Positions 47,276 through 58,706 of a DNA stretch of 64,000 bases are shown here, piece by piece. A program made the translations under genes and the position numbers. This stretch comes from Bacillus cereus. Lineage in GTDB: Bacteria; Bacillota; Bacilli; Bacillales; Bacillaceae_G. The stretch is taken from the NCBI RefSeq assembly GCF_002584535.1, contig NZ_NUOT01000069.1, positions 30,201-94,200 of the forward strand. The letters are read 5' to 3'. Under the pieces are notes generated by a model that ran no database searches, had not been told where the DNA came from, and saw only the letters and a list, made by a program, of their open reading frames with translations. Within the stretch, counting starts at the first letter, position 1. Each line of letters opens with the position of its first letter.

Positions 47276-47713
47276 GTGAGCAATTTTACTAATGTGCTTA
47301 TCAAATTTATATCGTGTATCATTGCTTTTGCTATCGGACTTGATTTGTTTTTTGATGCAACAATTGTTGATGTTATTTCCTTTAGCCTGTTTGTAACAAT
47401 CGTTTCCTATATGTTTGTTGATAAGATTCTATTGGAGCACATCGGCAATTCCGCCGCTATTATGGCCGACTTTTTGTTGACATATTTAAGCGTATGGATT
47501 TTCGGTAATATTTTATTGGACAATTATATGCAGATCGCATGGGGTAGTATTCTGTCCGCTATTCTCTTTACGTTATCTGAAGTATTTGTGCATCGCGCCT
47601 CTCATACGCATGAAAGACATAAAAATGAACGAATTAATATGAATGGTCGATTCGCGTATGGAACTGAGTTTGCTGAAGAACAAAACATCTTAGATAAAGA
47701 TAAGAAAAAATAA
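47276..47713 (+). CDS. yndM: YndM family membrane protein (DUF2512)
   Basis: The 145-residue protein has four hydrophobic segments and a charged histidine-rich tail (VHRASHTHERHKNER). It matches YndM/DUF2512. Function unknown; some family members are sporulation controlled. The start is GTG at 47276, eight bases after AGGAGG, rather than the GTG at 47267 that overlaps the ribosome site. It diverges from the SIR2 gene. Confidence 0.8.
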   Translation: MSNFTNVLIKFISCIIAFAIGLDLFFDATIVDVISFSLFVTIVSYMFVDKILLEHIGNSAAIMADFLLTYLSVWIFGNILLDNYMQIAWGSILSAILFTLSEVFVHRASHTHERHKNERINMNGRFAYGTEFAEEQNILDKDKKK

Positions 47714-47718
47714 GAAAA

Positions 47719-47757
47719 GAAGGATGTCACAATCTATATCATGACATCCTTCTTTTT
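47719..47757 (+). terminator. Terminator of yndM
   Basis: GAAGGATGTCA/TGACATCCTTC stem followed by TTTTT. Confidence 0.85.
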
Positions 47758-47845
47758 CATAAACTTTTCTTTTGATAATATTGCTCCATAACAGATTGCG
47801 GAACCATTCCGCTACCTGCTGTCACTACTTCCTTTCAATTCGATT

Positions 47846-48370
47846 TTATACTTCTATCTTTATATTTTTGAAATCCACAACATCAGCAAATGCACCCAGT
47901 ACTGCATTATGATGCTTAACAATTTCTTCCGCGCTCAATTGCTCCGAGTCAAATGTACTATGTGCATCGCGAATCAAAGTTACTTTATATCCTTCACTAA
48001 AAGCTCTGCGAGTTGTTGTATCCACACAATATTCTGTTTGCATTCCTGATATAATTACATGTTCGATTTCCTTATCTTCTAATACTTTACGAAGATTTGT
48101 TTTATGGAAAGAATCTGGTGTTTCTTTTTCGATAATGGTATCACCATCTTTCGGTGCAATGTCAGAATGAATATTCCAGGCCGGTTTTCCTTTTTCGAAA
48201 GGATGACCTTTAGGCCCATTATGCTGTACATATATAACAGGAATCTCATTTGAACGACATTTTTGAATTAATTCTTGTAAGGTTTCTAATAATTTCTGTC
48301 CATTATGTACTGGTCCATTTGCTGTATACATACCTTCTTGAACATCTATTACTACCAAAGCTTTCTTCAT
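47846..48370 (-). CDS. Isochorismatase-family cysteine hydrolase
   Basis: The catalytic triad is visible: Asp in VVIDVQEGM, Lys in IIEKETPDSF and Cys in MQTEYCVDTTTRRA. The family includes nicotinamidases and isochorismatases; length (174 residues) is typical, but the metal ligands of PncA-type nicotinamidase are not evident, so the substrate is open. Its ATG at 48370 overlaps the stop of the acetyltransferase gene by one base, so they form an operon. Confidence 0.85.
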   Translation of the reverse strand: MKKALVVIDVQEGMYTANGPVHNGQKLLETLQELIQKCRSNEIPVIYVQHNGPKGHPFEKGKPAWNIHSDIAPKDGDTIIEKETPDSFHKTNLRKVLEDKEIEHVIISGMQTEYCVDTTTRRAFSEGYKVTLIRDAHSTFDSEQLSAEEIVKHHNAVLGAFADVVDFKNIKIEV

Positions 48371-48921
48371 CACACATCGCTCCCTTTTTTTCTATACTCC
48401 ATCATCCAGCAATCTTCTAATTTCCCTTCGTGTAACTCATGTGCTTTTAATCTTTTCACCTTCTGAAATCCACATTTTTCATAACACCGAATGGCACGTT
48501 CGTTACTTACTCTTGGATCCATTGCAATTGCTTCTGCCCCTAATTCGTTGATGATATATGTAATTGTAGCTTGGACGAGTTCTGTACCAATTCCTCTATT
48601 CCAATATGTTGGTTCACCAATAAATTGGTCCATGCCCCATATATCCTGATTTTCTCTATATCCATATAACTTGTTCCATTCTGATTCTATCGGGTACATT
48701 TGCACATAACCAATTTGTTCTCCAGCATATTCTACTAGACACCTTTTTTCATCACTCTTTGGATTTTGGATAAAATGCATACGTACTTTTTCTGGAGATT
48801 GCGGATTATCTCTGCCTTCGTAATACTGTAAAACTTCAGGATTTGTTAACCATTTTGAAATTGTATTCACATCTTCTTCTATAACATATCTAATCGATAC
48901 ATCCCCTTTTTGAAATAACAT
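48370..48921 (-). CDS. AAC(6')-like GNAT acetyltransferase
   Basis: The 183-residue protein has the AAC(6') layout: VSIRYVIEEDVNTISKWL, WGMDQFIGEPTYWNRGIGTELV (acetyl-CoA site) and DPRVSNERAIRCYEKCGFQKV. Such proteins acetylate aminoglycosides at the 6' amine, though intrinsic chromosomal copies may have other substrates. AAAGAGGTG precedes the ATG. It is upstream in the same operon as the cysteine hydrolase. Confidence 0.75.
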   Translation of the reverse strand: MLFQKGDVSIRYVIEEDVNTISKWLTNPEVLQYYEGRDNPQSPEKVRMHFIQNPKSDEKRCLVEYAGEQIGYVQMYPIESEWNKLYGYRENQDIWGMDQFIGEPTYWNRGIGTELVQATITYIINELGAEAIAMDPRVSNERAIRCYEKCGFQKVKRLKAHELHEGKLEDCWMMEYRKKGSDV

Positions 48922-49121
48922 ATTTCACCTCTTTATTCATAGCCTTATAATATTCTATACTCATTGAATTAAGTCCTCTTATTAGACAGTGAATACGATA
49001 CACCGCCTTGCCATCATACCTTCGTATAAGTTTCACCTCAAAAAATACTACTATGGCTGGATGTTATAAAACCTTTACTTTAGTAATCTATAGATATCAA
49101 ACCAACATAGGAGGCATAAAA

Positions 49122-49655
49122 ATGTCTAAAGGTTATGATTCAAAAGAGCAGCAACAAGAAGAAATACATGCAATCCGACAAATGATCACCGAAATGGAAA
49201 TTGCATTTAATACACATGATGCGAATGAATTAGATCGACACTTCACCTTAAATGCCACATGGGTCAATGTGCTTGGCAAGCGGCTTTCAGGTTGGAAGCA
49301 AATCAATAAGACGCACAAAGTTCTTTTACCAGGACCTCTTCGTAATTCATACGCTCGTTATACAATTGAAAGCATTAATTTCATACGTTTCGACGTAGCT
49401 ATCACACATATTAGACAATATCCAACAACCTCTGACGGGACAATAATAGAAAATGAGCAAGGCAGTCTTGCTGTTTATGTGATGGTCAAAGAAAAGGAAG
49501 CGTGGAAAATTGCTGCCGGGCAAAATACGCTCATTCAATATTACTTCACATATCCCCTATTTGAACTGGAGGTTACGACTCATGTCGCACGTAAATCTGA
49601 AAAAAATAACTTCTACAAACTGGCGAGAAGCTCTAAACCTTTCTGTAAATATTGA
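49122..49655 (+). CDS. SnoaL/SgcJ-like (NTF2-fold) protein
   Basis: The 177-residue product has an NTF2-like core from MITEMEIAFNTHDANELDRH through WKIAAGQNTLIQ, similar to SgcJ/EcaC family proteins with about 130-140 residues. The last about 37 residues (from YYFTYPLFELEV) have no clear family match and overlap the next gene by 74 bases, so the original stop may have been lost. The start is the ATG after ATAGGAGG, not the upstream frame from 49008. Role unknown. Confidence 0.65.
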   Translation: MSKGYDSKEQQQEEIHAIRQMITEMEIAFNTHDANELDRHFTLNATWVNVLGKRLSGWKQINKTHKVLLPGPLRNSYARYTIESINFIRFDVAITHIRQYPTTSDGTIIENEQGSLAVYVMVKEKEAWKIAAGQNTLIQYYFTYPLFELEVTTHVARKSEKNNFYKLARSSKPFCKY

Positions 49656-50049
49656 GCAACAAAAATTCGTTTCTGAAGTTACACCACCTGTTGCTATTGC
49701 ACTTGCAAAAGCGTATATTAAGCCAGATGATAGAATGATTGAACCTTTTGTAATTTATCATAACGAGAAAATAGTTGGTTTCTTTAAACTACATTACGAA
49801 CCGGATTGTCAAAAGGACTTTTGACTATTTCATTTTTTTATCGACAAAAGATATCAAAGAAAAGGATTTGAGGGCACGGCAATGAAAGTGTTAATTAACC
49901 ATATAAAAACCATTCATCCATCTTGCCATCGCATTCGCTTAACTGTGCACCCTGAAAATGATTCGGGTCAAAAATTCTATTCAAATCTTGGGTTTACCGA
50001 TGATGAAATTCTCACATACGGTGAACAAACCTATTCCTTGTACCTCTAG
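49582..50049 (+). pseudogene. GNAT acetyltransferase broken by an in-frame TGA
   Basis: The frame begins MSHVNLKKITSTNWREALNL after GGAGG and stops at TGA 49822-49824, but continues in the same frame to 50049 as LFHFFIDKRYQRKGFEGTAM and ...FYSNLGFTDDEILTYG. The paralogue at 62618 has W at the matching place (NNFWIYRLMIDKEYQGKG against DF*LFHFFIDKRYQRKG), so TGG became TGA. Whole length would be 155 residues. Likely a recent nonsense pseudogene; stop readthrough is a remote option. Confidence 0.75.
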
Positions 50050-50149
50050 AATTTTTTTATTTTAGCATGATAACGAGCAAAGAGTGCCATGCAAAGTTCT
50101 AAAGACACTCTTTGTTCGTGTGAAGTACTATAGGTTATATCGGACTGTC

Positions 50150-50704
50150 TTAAAATCTCAAATACCAATATATTGCAACTTCATCACTTTTCTCATTTAT
50201 CCCTTTATATACAAGAAAATCAAAGCCCCCTATAACAAATCCACAACTCTCATAAAAGTTGCATGCTCTAACGTTATTGCATTGTGTCTCCAGCATAATT
50301 CCTGGCATTTCACAAGCTTGCGCCCATTGCTTTGCTCGCTCAATTAATTTTCTACCTACTCCAAGCTGTCTAAACTGCTTATCTACTGTTATATCTTCCA
50401 CGTAAGCAAAACCATTCCAATTCCTCTTTAATATAATCATTCCAATTATTTGGTGATTCATAACCGCCAAAAAGATTATTTGATCTGGATTATTAACATA
50501 TTCACTATAGTCTATCTCATCCCCTTTATATATATCGTCTGAATAATTTTTCTCATAGCTTGGTATTTCTTGCACTGTGTATTCTATTTGTTGATTTATA
50601 GCTCCTAATGAAAGAACTAGCTTAGAGTCAACCGTAAAACTATCATCAATTTCAGGAAATTCATTCAAATCTTCTAATTCTAGTTTCCTAATAACAATGT
50701 CCAT
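50150..50704 (-). CDS. satA: Streptothricin acetyltransferase-like protein (SatA type)
   Basis: The 184-residue GNAT protein ends with AIYWYLRF and contains NWNGFAYVEDITVDKQFRQL, GVGRKLIERAKQWA and MLETQCNNVRACNFYESCGF, the features of Sat4/SatA streptothricin acetyltransferases. A similar chromosomal enzyme gives streptothricin tolerance in B. subtilis and B. anthracis. AGAGGAGAG precedes the ATG. It is monocistronic. Confidence 0.75.
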   Translation of the reverse strand: MDIVIRKLELEDLNEFPEIDDSFTVDSKLVLSLGAINQQIEYTVQEIPSYEKNYSDDIYKGDEIDYSEYVNNPDQIIFLAVMNHQIIGMIILKRNWNGFAYVEDITVDKQFRQLGVGRKLIERAKQWAQACEMPGIMLETQCNNVRACNFYESCGFVIGGFDFLVYKGINEKSDEVAIYWYLRF

Positions 50705-50743
50705 CTTTCTCTCCTCTAAGTAAAATATAATATATTCCCCATA

Positions 50744-50851
50744 CTAAATATTTATAGAGATTCCTGCAATGAATAAACTAACAATTATGAGAAAAGGCGG
50801 ACCAATCATTGCACCTCTTAGATGCATCTTATCATTGTTATACCCCTTCAT
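50744..50851 (-). pseudogene. Small membrane ORF, probable C-terminal gene fragment
   Basis: The frame reads MKGYNNDKMHLRGAMIGPPF and continues as one hydrophobic helix. The same frame stays open upstream to about 50923 (CIDWLILCQINLRFVV...), giving a second hydrophobic stretch without a clear start. It looks like the end of a two- or three-helix membrane protein that has lost its beginning. Confidence 0.3.
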
Positions 50852-51157
50852 TCCTTCAGTACTTGAAATAACAACAAACCTCAGATTAATCTGGCAAAGT
50901 ATAAGCCAATCTATACATGTAAATAGAAACCACCTAAGAACTGTCTAGCGACACAAAAGCACCAACTGTTTTTGTGAACAGATAACGACTAATGTTAAGT
51001 TAACGTAATAATAAAACAGTAAATCAAAAAAGATGTAATATTCATGAAACAAACTCCTTTTCAAGTTTCTCTCATTGAATTATTACATCGATTGTTTAAG
51101 TCCCTATAGTACAAAATTGCACATCTATCTTATTTGATTTTTCAACCCTGTTAAAAG

Positions 51158-51283
51158 CTATGGATTAAAGAATTCTGCCTGAGAAACTTCCTTAAAGCTA
51201 CTGATTGCAAAAGTCAAATCATATCCATTCTCATTCACAATTTTTTCAGTTCCTTTAAAATAAAGTTTTCTCGGTGTATTCAT
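51158..51283 (-). pseudogene. Fragment of an unknown gene
   Basis: A 41-codon frame, MNTPRKLYFKGTEKIVNENG then YDLTFAISSFKEVSQAEFFN, looks protein-like but lacks a ribosome site. A neighbouring fragment upstream in another frame reads WVKLSNAINQNQKIVNQCEQ. Together they suggest one decayed gene. The rest of 50852-51157 shows nothing I can support. Confidence 0.3.
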
Positions 51284-51416
51284 CTATTCTGCTCGCATTG
51301 GTTAACAATTTTTTGATTTTGATTAATTGCGTTACTAAGCTTCACCCATGTGTCAGTAATTTAATTTATTCTAATAAATGCCGTTTACTACTCCTTTATA
51401 TAAAAATACTTTGTTT

Positions 51417-52643
51417 TTACAAATAATACGCAAACATTTTTGCAACCTTTTCTTTCATTTTTTCTTTTATCGATAATTGATTGACGTCAGAGGATGTTAC
51501 TCGCTTTGAATTTTGTAAATCTGCATGAATGACTGGCTTTATTTTCGAAATATAGACAGGGTCATGGATATAACAGTTCATTTCTTCATTTAAATGAAAC
51601 GAGCGCGAATCAAAATTCACGGTCCCAACCATCAATATTTTTTCATCAATCAAAAATACTTTACCGTGTAACACTCCCTTTTTATAACCATATACTTCCA
51701 TCCTCTGTTTTAATGCTTTTCGGATATATGGATACGCTGCTTCTTTAACTAACAGTGCATCCGAATGAGGTGAGAACAGAATTTTGACACGGACTCCCCT
51801 CTTTCTTGCATCTACTAATGCATTCCAAATCGTTTTGTCTTTTGGTATAAAATAAGGCGTTAATATAATGATGGACTTTTTTGCTTGTTGAAACAGCATT
51901 GCATAATCTTGTCCAAGTTTTTCTCCGCTATAATATGCAGTAAATCGATGCGAGGTTGCTCCCTTTTCCTTTATCGCGCTGTGTTTCGGAATTGGTTTCT
52001 CTGAGTTTTTCTTCCAGTCTAACACAAATTGGTTTTCTAGATCTTGAACGCCTTCTCCTCGTATTTGAAGGTGATAATCTCTCCAGTAACCAAGTTTTTC
52101 TTTTTCCCCCAAATACTTCTTGCCAATGTTAAATCCGCCAATGTACCCTATCTTTCCATCAATAACTGAAATACGACGATGATTCCGATGATCCAAAGAA
52201 GAAGAAAGATAAGGGAAAGCAGGCTTATTGTAATATGTAAAATGCACTCCTTGTTTAACTAATAATTCTCTTTCCTTTTTCTTTAGTAAAATTCCACCTA
52301 GCCTGTCCAACGCATAGTATACTTCTACACCTTCCTGACTTTTTTGCCTCAATAACTCTAGAAACTGATGACTTACTTTATCATCAGCAATAGAGAAAAA
52401 GTTAATATGCACGTAATGTTTTGCTTTCTTTATATCTGAGAATAATTGATTGTTTAACTGTTTCCCGTCTGTATACATAGTAATATCACTTTGACGAATA
52501 GGGTATTGGCTAGGCTGCTGGCCAAATCTCCCACTTTTTTCAGCTGCTGTTCTGTCAATTTCATCCCACACAAGCAAAACAAAACATACGCCGATAAATA
52601 CAAAGAGGAGTACCAGGAAAGTTTTCCCTATCTTTTTCAACAT
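51417..52643 (-). CDS. Cardiolipin synthase-like phospholipase D family protein
   Basis: The 408-residue protein has an N-terminal membrane helix (residues 8-27) and two PLD domains. The second HKD motif is canonical (LHGKVFLID). The first reads NHRRISVID, so the lysine is replaced by arginine. B. subtilis YwjE-type minor cardiolipin synthases have this architecture; they join phosphatidylglycerol molecules. The Lys-to-Arg change may alter or abolish activity. AAAGGAG precedes the ATG. Confidence 0.8.
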   Translation of the reverse strand: MLKKIGKTFLVLLFVFIGVCFVLLVWDEIDRTAAEKSGRFGQQPSQYPIRQSDITMYTDGKQLNNQLFSDIKKAKHYVHINFFSIADDKVSHQFLELLRQKSQEGVEVYYALDRLGGILLKKKERELLVKQGVHFTYYNKPAFPYLSSSLDHRNHRRISVIDGKIGYIGGFNIGKKYLGEKEKLGYWRDYHLQIRGEGVQDLENQFVLDWKKNSEKPIPKHSAIKEKGATSHRFTAYYSGEKLGQDYAMLFQQAKKSIIILTPYFIPKDKTIWNALVDARKRGVRVKILFSPHSDALLVKEAAYPYIRKALKQRMEVYGYKKGVLHGKVFLIDEKILMVGTVNFDSRSFHLNEEMNCYIHDPVYISKIKPVIHADLQNSKRVTSSDVNQLSIKEKMKEKVAKMFAYYL

Positions 52644-52980
52644 ATTTAATCTCCTTTATATCTTATCGTTTTCTTTCTGTTAGTTTTTGTTATCGGTACA
52701 AAACTATTCCATACCCATCCATGAATCTAATCTTCACCATAGAATATATAAATAAATTACGTTCTTACATGGTAGATTTTTCTTATGAATATTCTATTCA
52801 CGTTAAGTTAACATAACACCACTTAACAGTATTCCATGTAGCTATTAGCTAAAAAAATCCTCCCTCAAATAATTAACTGTAAAATTTCTCATTCACATAA
52901 CCCTAAAATTGGAAATCGTACTATAATAACAAAATAGGCATTCTATATTTTGAAGCACATTTACAAGGAGGAAATACTAC

Positions 52981-53181
52981 ATGACAGTAAGCACTAAACT
53001 TAAACAAACTATCGCTGGATTAAAGAGTGCTCAAGCATGCCTAGAAGGATTTGTTCTTGATACTGATAACCAGCAAGCAAAACAATTATATAAAGGTGCA
53101 GCACAACAAACTCAAGAGATTATTGAATCTTTAAATCCTCGTCTTCAGCAAATTGAACAAGAAGAACCTCAGTACAAGTAA
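52981..53181 (+). CDS. DUF1657 family small protein
   Basis: The 66-residue protein, MTVSTKLKQTIAGLKSAQAC, matches DUF1657, small proteins often found near spoVA-type or spore-membrane genes and thought to be made in the forespore. AAGGAGGAAA precedes the ATG. Upstream, ACATAA and CGTACTA (52917-52923) at about 16 bases apart resemble a sigma-G promoter, which would fit; this is inference. It stands alone here. Confidence 0.85.
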   Translation: MTVSTKLKQTIAGLKSAQACLEGFVLDTDNQQAKQLYKGAAQQTQEIIESLNPRLQQIEQEEPQYK

Positions 53182-53300
53182 TAACGTAATACCTTTCACA
53201 TAGAATATCTTCTACATGGAAGAGTGCTCAGCTTAGATAACGATTATTAAAATGATGATTACAATTAAAATCAAGATAAGAAAAGTAAGTATCCCAAAAC

Positions 53301-53339
53301 AAAAAAATGTACATTTTCATCTGAAGATGTACATTTTTT
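53301..53339 (+). terminator. Terminator-like hairpin
   Basis: AAAATGTACAT and its complement flank TTCATCTGAAG, then T6. It is about 120 bases after the DUF1657 stop. Confidence 0.6.
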
Positions 53340-53367
53340 CGTTTTAAGTGTGTTATAAAATTCTTAA

Positions 53368-53679
53368 GTTGATGGAGAGGCAAATCCTTTATATCACAAT
53401 AAAGCTAAACACTTTGAATCTTATTTTATTACTTTTGAATCTGAAGCACGTCTTGAAATTATGCGGAAGAAAGGAATAGAAGATAAACCTAATCCCGATA
53501 TAACTGGATATGCTCATTTGTTTTTTTCTGTTGGTAGTGAAGAAAATGTGAATCAACTAATCAAAACATTAAAAGAAGCTGGATATCCTGTATTAAATGG
53601 ACCACGTTTCACTGGAGATGGCTATTACGAGAGCATAATAAGTGATCTGGAAGGAAATCATATCGAGATAACCCTCTAG
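53368..53679 (+). pseudogene. 5'-truncated VOC (glyoxalase) family gene
   Basis: The frame reads [35 protein letters not shown], then [19 protein letters not shown] and [20 protein letters not shown]. This is a typical VOC metalloenzyme lacking about 20 N-terminal residues that hold the first metal histidine. A TAA directly precedes the frame. The in-frame ATG at 53461 has no ribosome site. Probably a remnant. Confidence 0.65.
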
Positions 53680-53726
53680 CATCATACTTATATTATTAGA
53701 TATTTAAATTATGAAATAAAATAAAA

Positions 53727-53749
53727 ACCGTTCAATAATTTTGAACGGT
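53727..53749 (-). terminator. Terminator of APH-like gene
   Basis: ACCGTTCAA/TTGAACGGT stem with 5-base loop; T run on the minus strand. Confidence 0.75.
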
Positions 53750-53811
53750 CTTACTATCTCATTCTTTAAAAAAGTTTGATCATTACAGAAATGCTGGTTC
53801 TGTCGTTTTCC

Positions 53812-54564
53812 TTAATGACAATACCGGTCTACTAACCCCTTTAGATGTTCTATGTTTTCTGAAGATGAATTTTCTGATAATCTAGCCCCAGCAATAATAG
53901 GAGCCCACTCCAAAACTTCATTCCTTGATAAGCCAGTATTATTGCAATATATACGTAAATACATTTCAGCTAACTCGACTGAAGACTGCGCATACAATAA
54001 ATATGTTCTGTATACATCTGCACGAATATCTCCCGCGCTAGCATCTACCCAATCAATAATTTTCACGTTATCATGACTCATGATCAAATTAAATGGATGA
54101 AAATCTCCATGACATAGCCTAGGTTCAATTACCATTGAATCCAATTTTCTTAACAATTTATCCTTTAGTTCCTCATCTAGATTGTATACTGATTCAATCT
54201 GGCGATGTAGCTTTGCTGACATCGGTTCAAGTAAATCCGAATTAACAACAACAGCATGCATCTTTTGTTGTATATCGACACAAATACTTATGTAATGCTC
54301 CGCCCGTTCCATATGATTTATCAAAAGTTCACCAACTGTTTGCCCTTTTACATATTCCATTATAATTGCTTGCCTACCCTTTATTTCTGTAACTTCAAAT
54401 ACCTGAGGGACGTTAAGTCCACATGAATAAGCGTATTCTTGTTTCTTTGCCTCGTATAAAGATTCTGTATTTGGAAAGTGTTTTTTAAACACTTTTACAA
54501 TTTTATGATCACAAAGATATATCTTTGCTGTATTTCCAATAGCTATTGGCTTACCTAGGTTCAA
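53812..54564 (-). CDS. Aminoglycoside phosphotransferase (APH) family kinase
   Basis: The 250-residue protein kinase-like fold has the catalytic loop LCHGDFHPFNLIM and the metal motif IIDWVDASAGDI, plus an N-lobe IVKVFKKHF with the ATP lysine. Family members phosphorylate antibiotics, choline or homoserine; the substrate cannot be told. The start is TTG after AAGGAGAG. It stands alone with a terminator downstream. Confidence 0.8.
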   Translation of the reverse strand: MNLGKPIAIGNTAKIYLCDHKIVKVFKKHFPNTESLYEAKKQEYAYSCGLNVPQVFEVTEIKGRQAIIMEYVKGQTVGELLINHMERAEHYISICVDIQQKMHAVVVNSDLLEPMSAKLHRQIESVYNLDEELKDKLLRKLDSMVIEPRLCHGDFHPFNLIMSHDNVKIIDWVDASAGDIRADVYRTYLLYAQSSVELAEMYLRIYCNNTGLSRNEVLEWAPIIAGARLSENSSSENIEHLKGLVDRYCH

Positions 54565-54675
54565 TTATTTTCTCTCCTTAAGATAAATTACAATAATGTC
54601 TTACACTTCATCTAATATATTCGATGTAATTATATTGAAAGCCTCCCCTCTTATATTAAACTCTGAATTTTTTAA

Positions 54676-54817
54676 TACCCATATTTCGTTAGCGAAACAG
54701 GTGATCGATTAACAATACATACAGTAGAAGGATCAAATCTTGGTTCTTTTATTTTTTCCTATCGATTAGAGACCAATAAAAAAGACCCTGTAAAACAGGA
54801 TCTAAATAAACTTTAAA
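54676..54817 (+). pseudogene. Gene fragment, C-terminal end
   Basis: After a stop, the frame YFVSETGDRLTIHTVEGSNL then GSFIFSYRLETNKKDPVKQD runs to a TAA at 54817. No start or ribosome site exists, so it appears to be the tail of a lost gene. The family is unknown. Confidence 0.3.
54783..54803 (-). terminator. Terminator-like hairpin after VOC gene
   Basis: AGATCCTG/CAGGGTCT with T6 on the minus strand, 50 bases beyond the VOC stop. Confidence 0.65.
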
Positions 54818-54855
54818 ACATCGTGTCAATATTTCAAATCGATTTATGCTCTTAA

Positions 54856-55236
54856 TTATTTTTTCTCCATAATTGCAAAATAATTTTTCTCGTGATCAGC
54901 AAAATTAAATGCTCTTCCAGACGGCATATTTACAATTTCTCCGACTGTAATTTCTTTCTCTACAAACTCTTTATGTAACTTATCGATATCTTCAGTGAAA
55001 AATAACATGGATGGCGTACTTAAATTTAATTCAGGCTGCATCTTCGCAATTAATTCCTTATTATGTAGAACAATACTCGTTTCCGCTTTCTCCGTTGGCG
55101 CAATTTCAATCCATCTAAATCCTTGACCATTATTTTCATCAGCAACTAAGTGGAAACCTACTTTTTCTGTCCAAAATTGCACAGCCTCATCTTGATTATT
55201 TACATATAACATAATTTGACCAACTTTATGAATCAT
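54856..55236 (-). CDS. VOC family protein
   Basis: The 126-residue protein has the VOC pattern VGQIMLYVNNQDEAVQFWTE, WIEIAPTEK, and PSGRAFNFADHEKNYFAIME with beta-alpha-beta-beta-beta repeats. Members include glyoxalases and antibiotic-binding proteins. The N-terminal metal His seems absent (Gln in the strand), so it may be a binding rather than a catalytic protein. GAAGGGAAGAG precedes the ATG. Confidence 0.75.
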   Translation of the reverse strand: MIHKVGQIMLYVNNQDEAVQFWTEKVGFHLVADENNGQGFRWIEIAPTEKAETSIVLHNKELIAKMQPELNLSTPSMLFFTEDIDKLHKEFVEKEITVGEIVNMPSGRAFNFADHEKNYFAIMEKK

Positions 55237-55493
55237 CAGCTTCTCTTCCCTTCTTCTACTTCAGTTGTATTCAGTATATACGAACTAGCGTTCTTTTTGA
55301 AGTGCTTTTATGCTAAATTTTCACTTCACACATTTTTACACACTGATTTTCTCGCTCTCTTCATATCTTGAGATGAGTTTGAGTTTTAGTATTTAAATAA
55401 TAGCCAACTTACTATTCCTTAACATAATAATATTATGTAAACTATATTGTTATATTCTCTCTTCACTTTAACCTATATATCTTAACTTGTTAC

Positions 55494-55518
55494 AGGAGCA
55501 TGAAATGTTGCTCCTTTT
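55494..55518 (+). terminator. Terminator-like hairpin in a 680-base gap
   Basis: AGGAGCA/TGCTCCT with T4. No gene reads into it from the left. A second hairpin (AACCCCGTTCT, 55610-55637) lies nearby without a T run. The rest of 55237-55913 has nothing I can support. Confidence 0.45.
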
Positions 55519-55913
55519 GGATGGATTGGCTTCTACTTTTCCTATTCTCCTCCGTTGTTAGTGTAAAATGATAATAATGTTATTTAATTTTACAAGCTCA
55601 AACAAGCATAACCCCGTTCTAAATTTAGGACGGGGTTAAACATATAGTTGTTTAATTTTTGACGTAGTATAATTTACTACACTAAAAATATAACAATAAA
55701 GTCGTTTGAAATTCTAAGTTTTATTCAACAATAGCTTACTTTAACAGAAGATCCGATTTCAACATAATCTTAACAGACATTAATATTGTTCTTCCGTTAC
55801 TGCCCCCCCATTTGTCCTAGTGACTGAGGAGGTTACCATAGACCGCAAAGCACCGTGTTATCAATGATTCTCTTAATTCGAATGCTCTTCTTTTATGATT
55901 TAAATGTAATGAA

Positions 55914-58541
<2,628 letters not shown>

Positions 58542-58589
58542 CTATCGCTCAATACTAAGACGAATTATATGAAAAAATTGTTCATCTGA

Positions 58590-58643
58590 TCAACTAATTA
58601 CGCTGTCCACTCGTTCTTGCTCCTGATGAAGTTCTATATTCAT
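58590..58643 (-). CDS. 17-codon leader frame before rph, HelD-like N-terminus
   Basis: MNIELHQEQERVDSVIS follows AAAGGAGTG at good distance, 64 bases before rph. It aligns with the start of the HelD in this window (ELHQEQERVDSVIS against EWKQEQHRLKEVVG). It could be the scar of a deleted second helD gene, or a leader peptide that couples to rph. The similarity is short. Confidence 0.4.
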   Translation of the reverse strand: MNIELHQEQERVDSVIS

Positions 58644-58677
58644 ATCAAACACTCCTTTAAAAAAATTGCTTTGTTAA

Positions 58678-58706
58678 ATTATATTATTGAAACCATTAGT
58701 AGGTAA
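58678..58706 (-). promoter_or_regulatory. Possible rph promoter
   Basis: Minus strand TTACCT (58706-58701), 17 bases, TATAAT (58683-58678). The -35 is poor, the -10 perfect. Confidence 0.45.
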
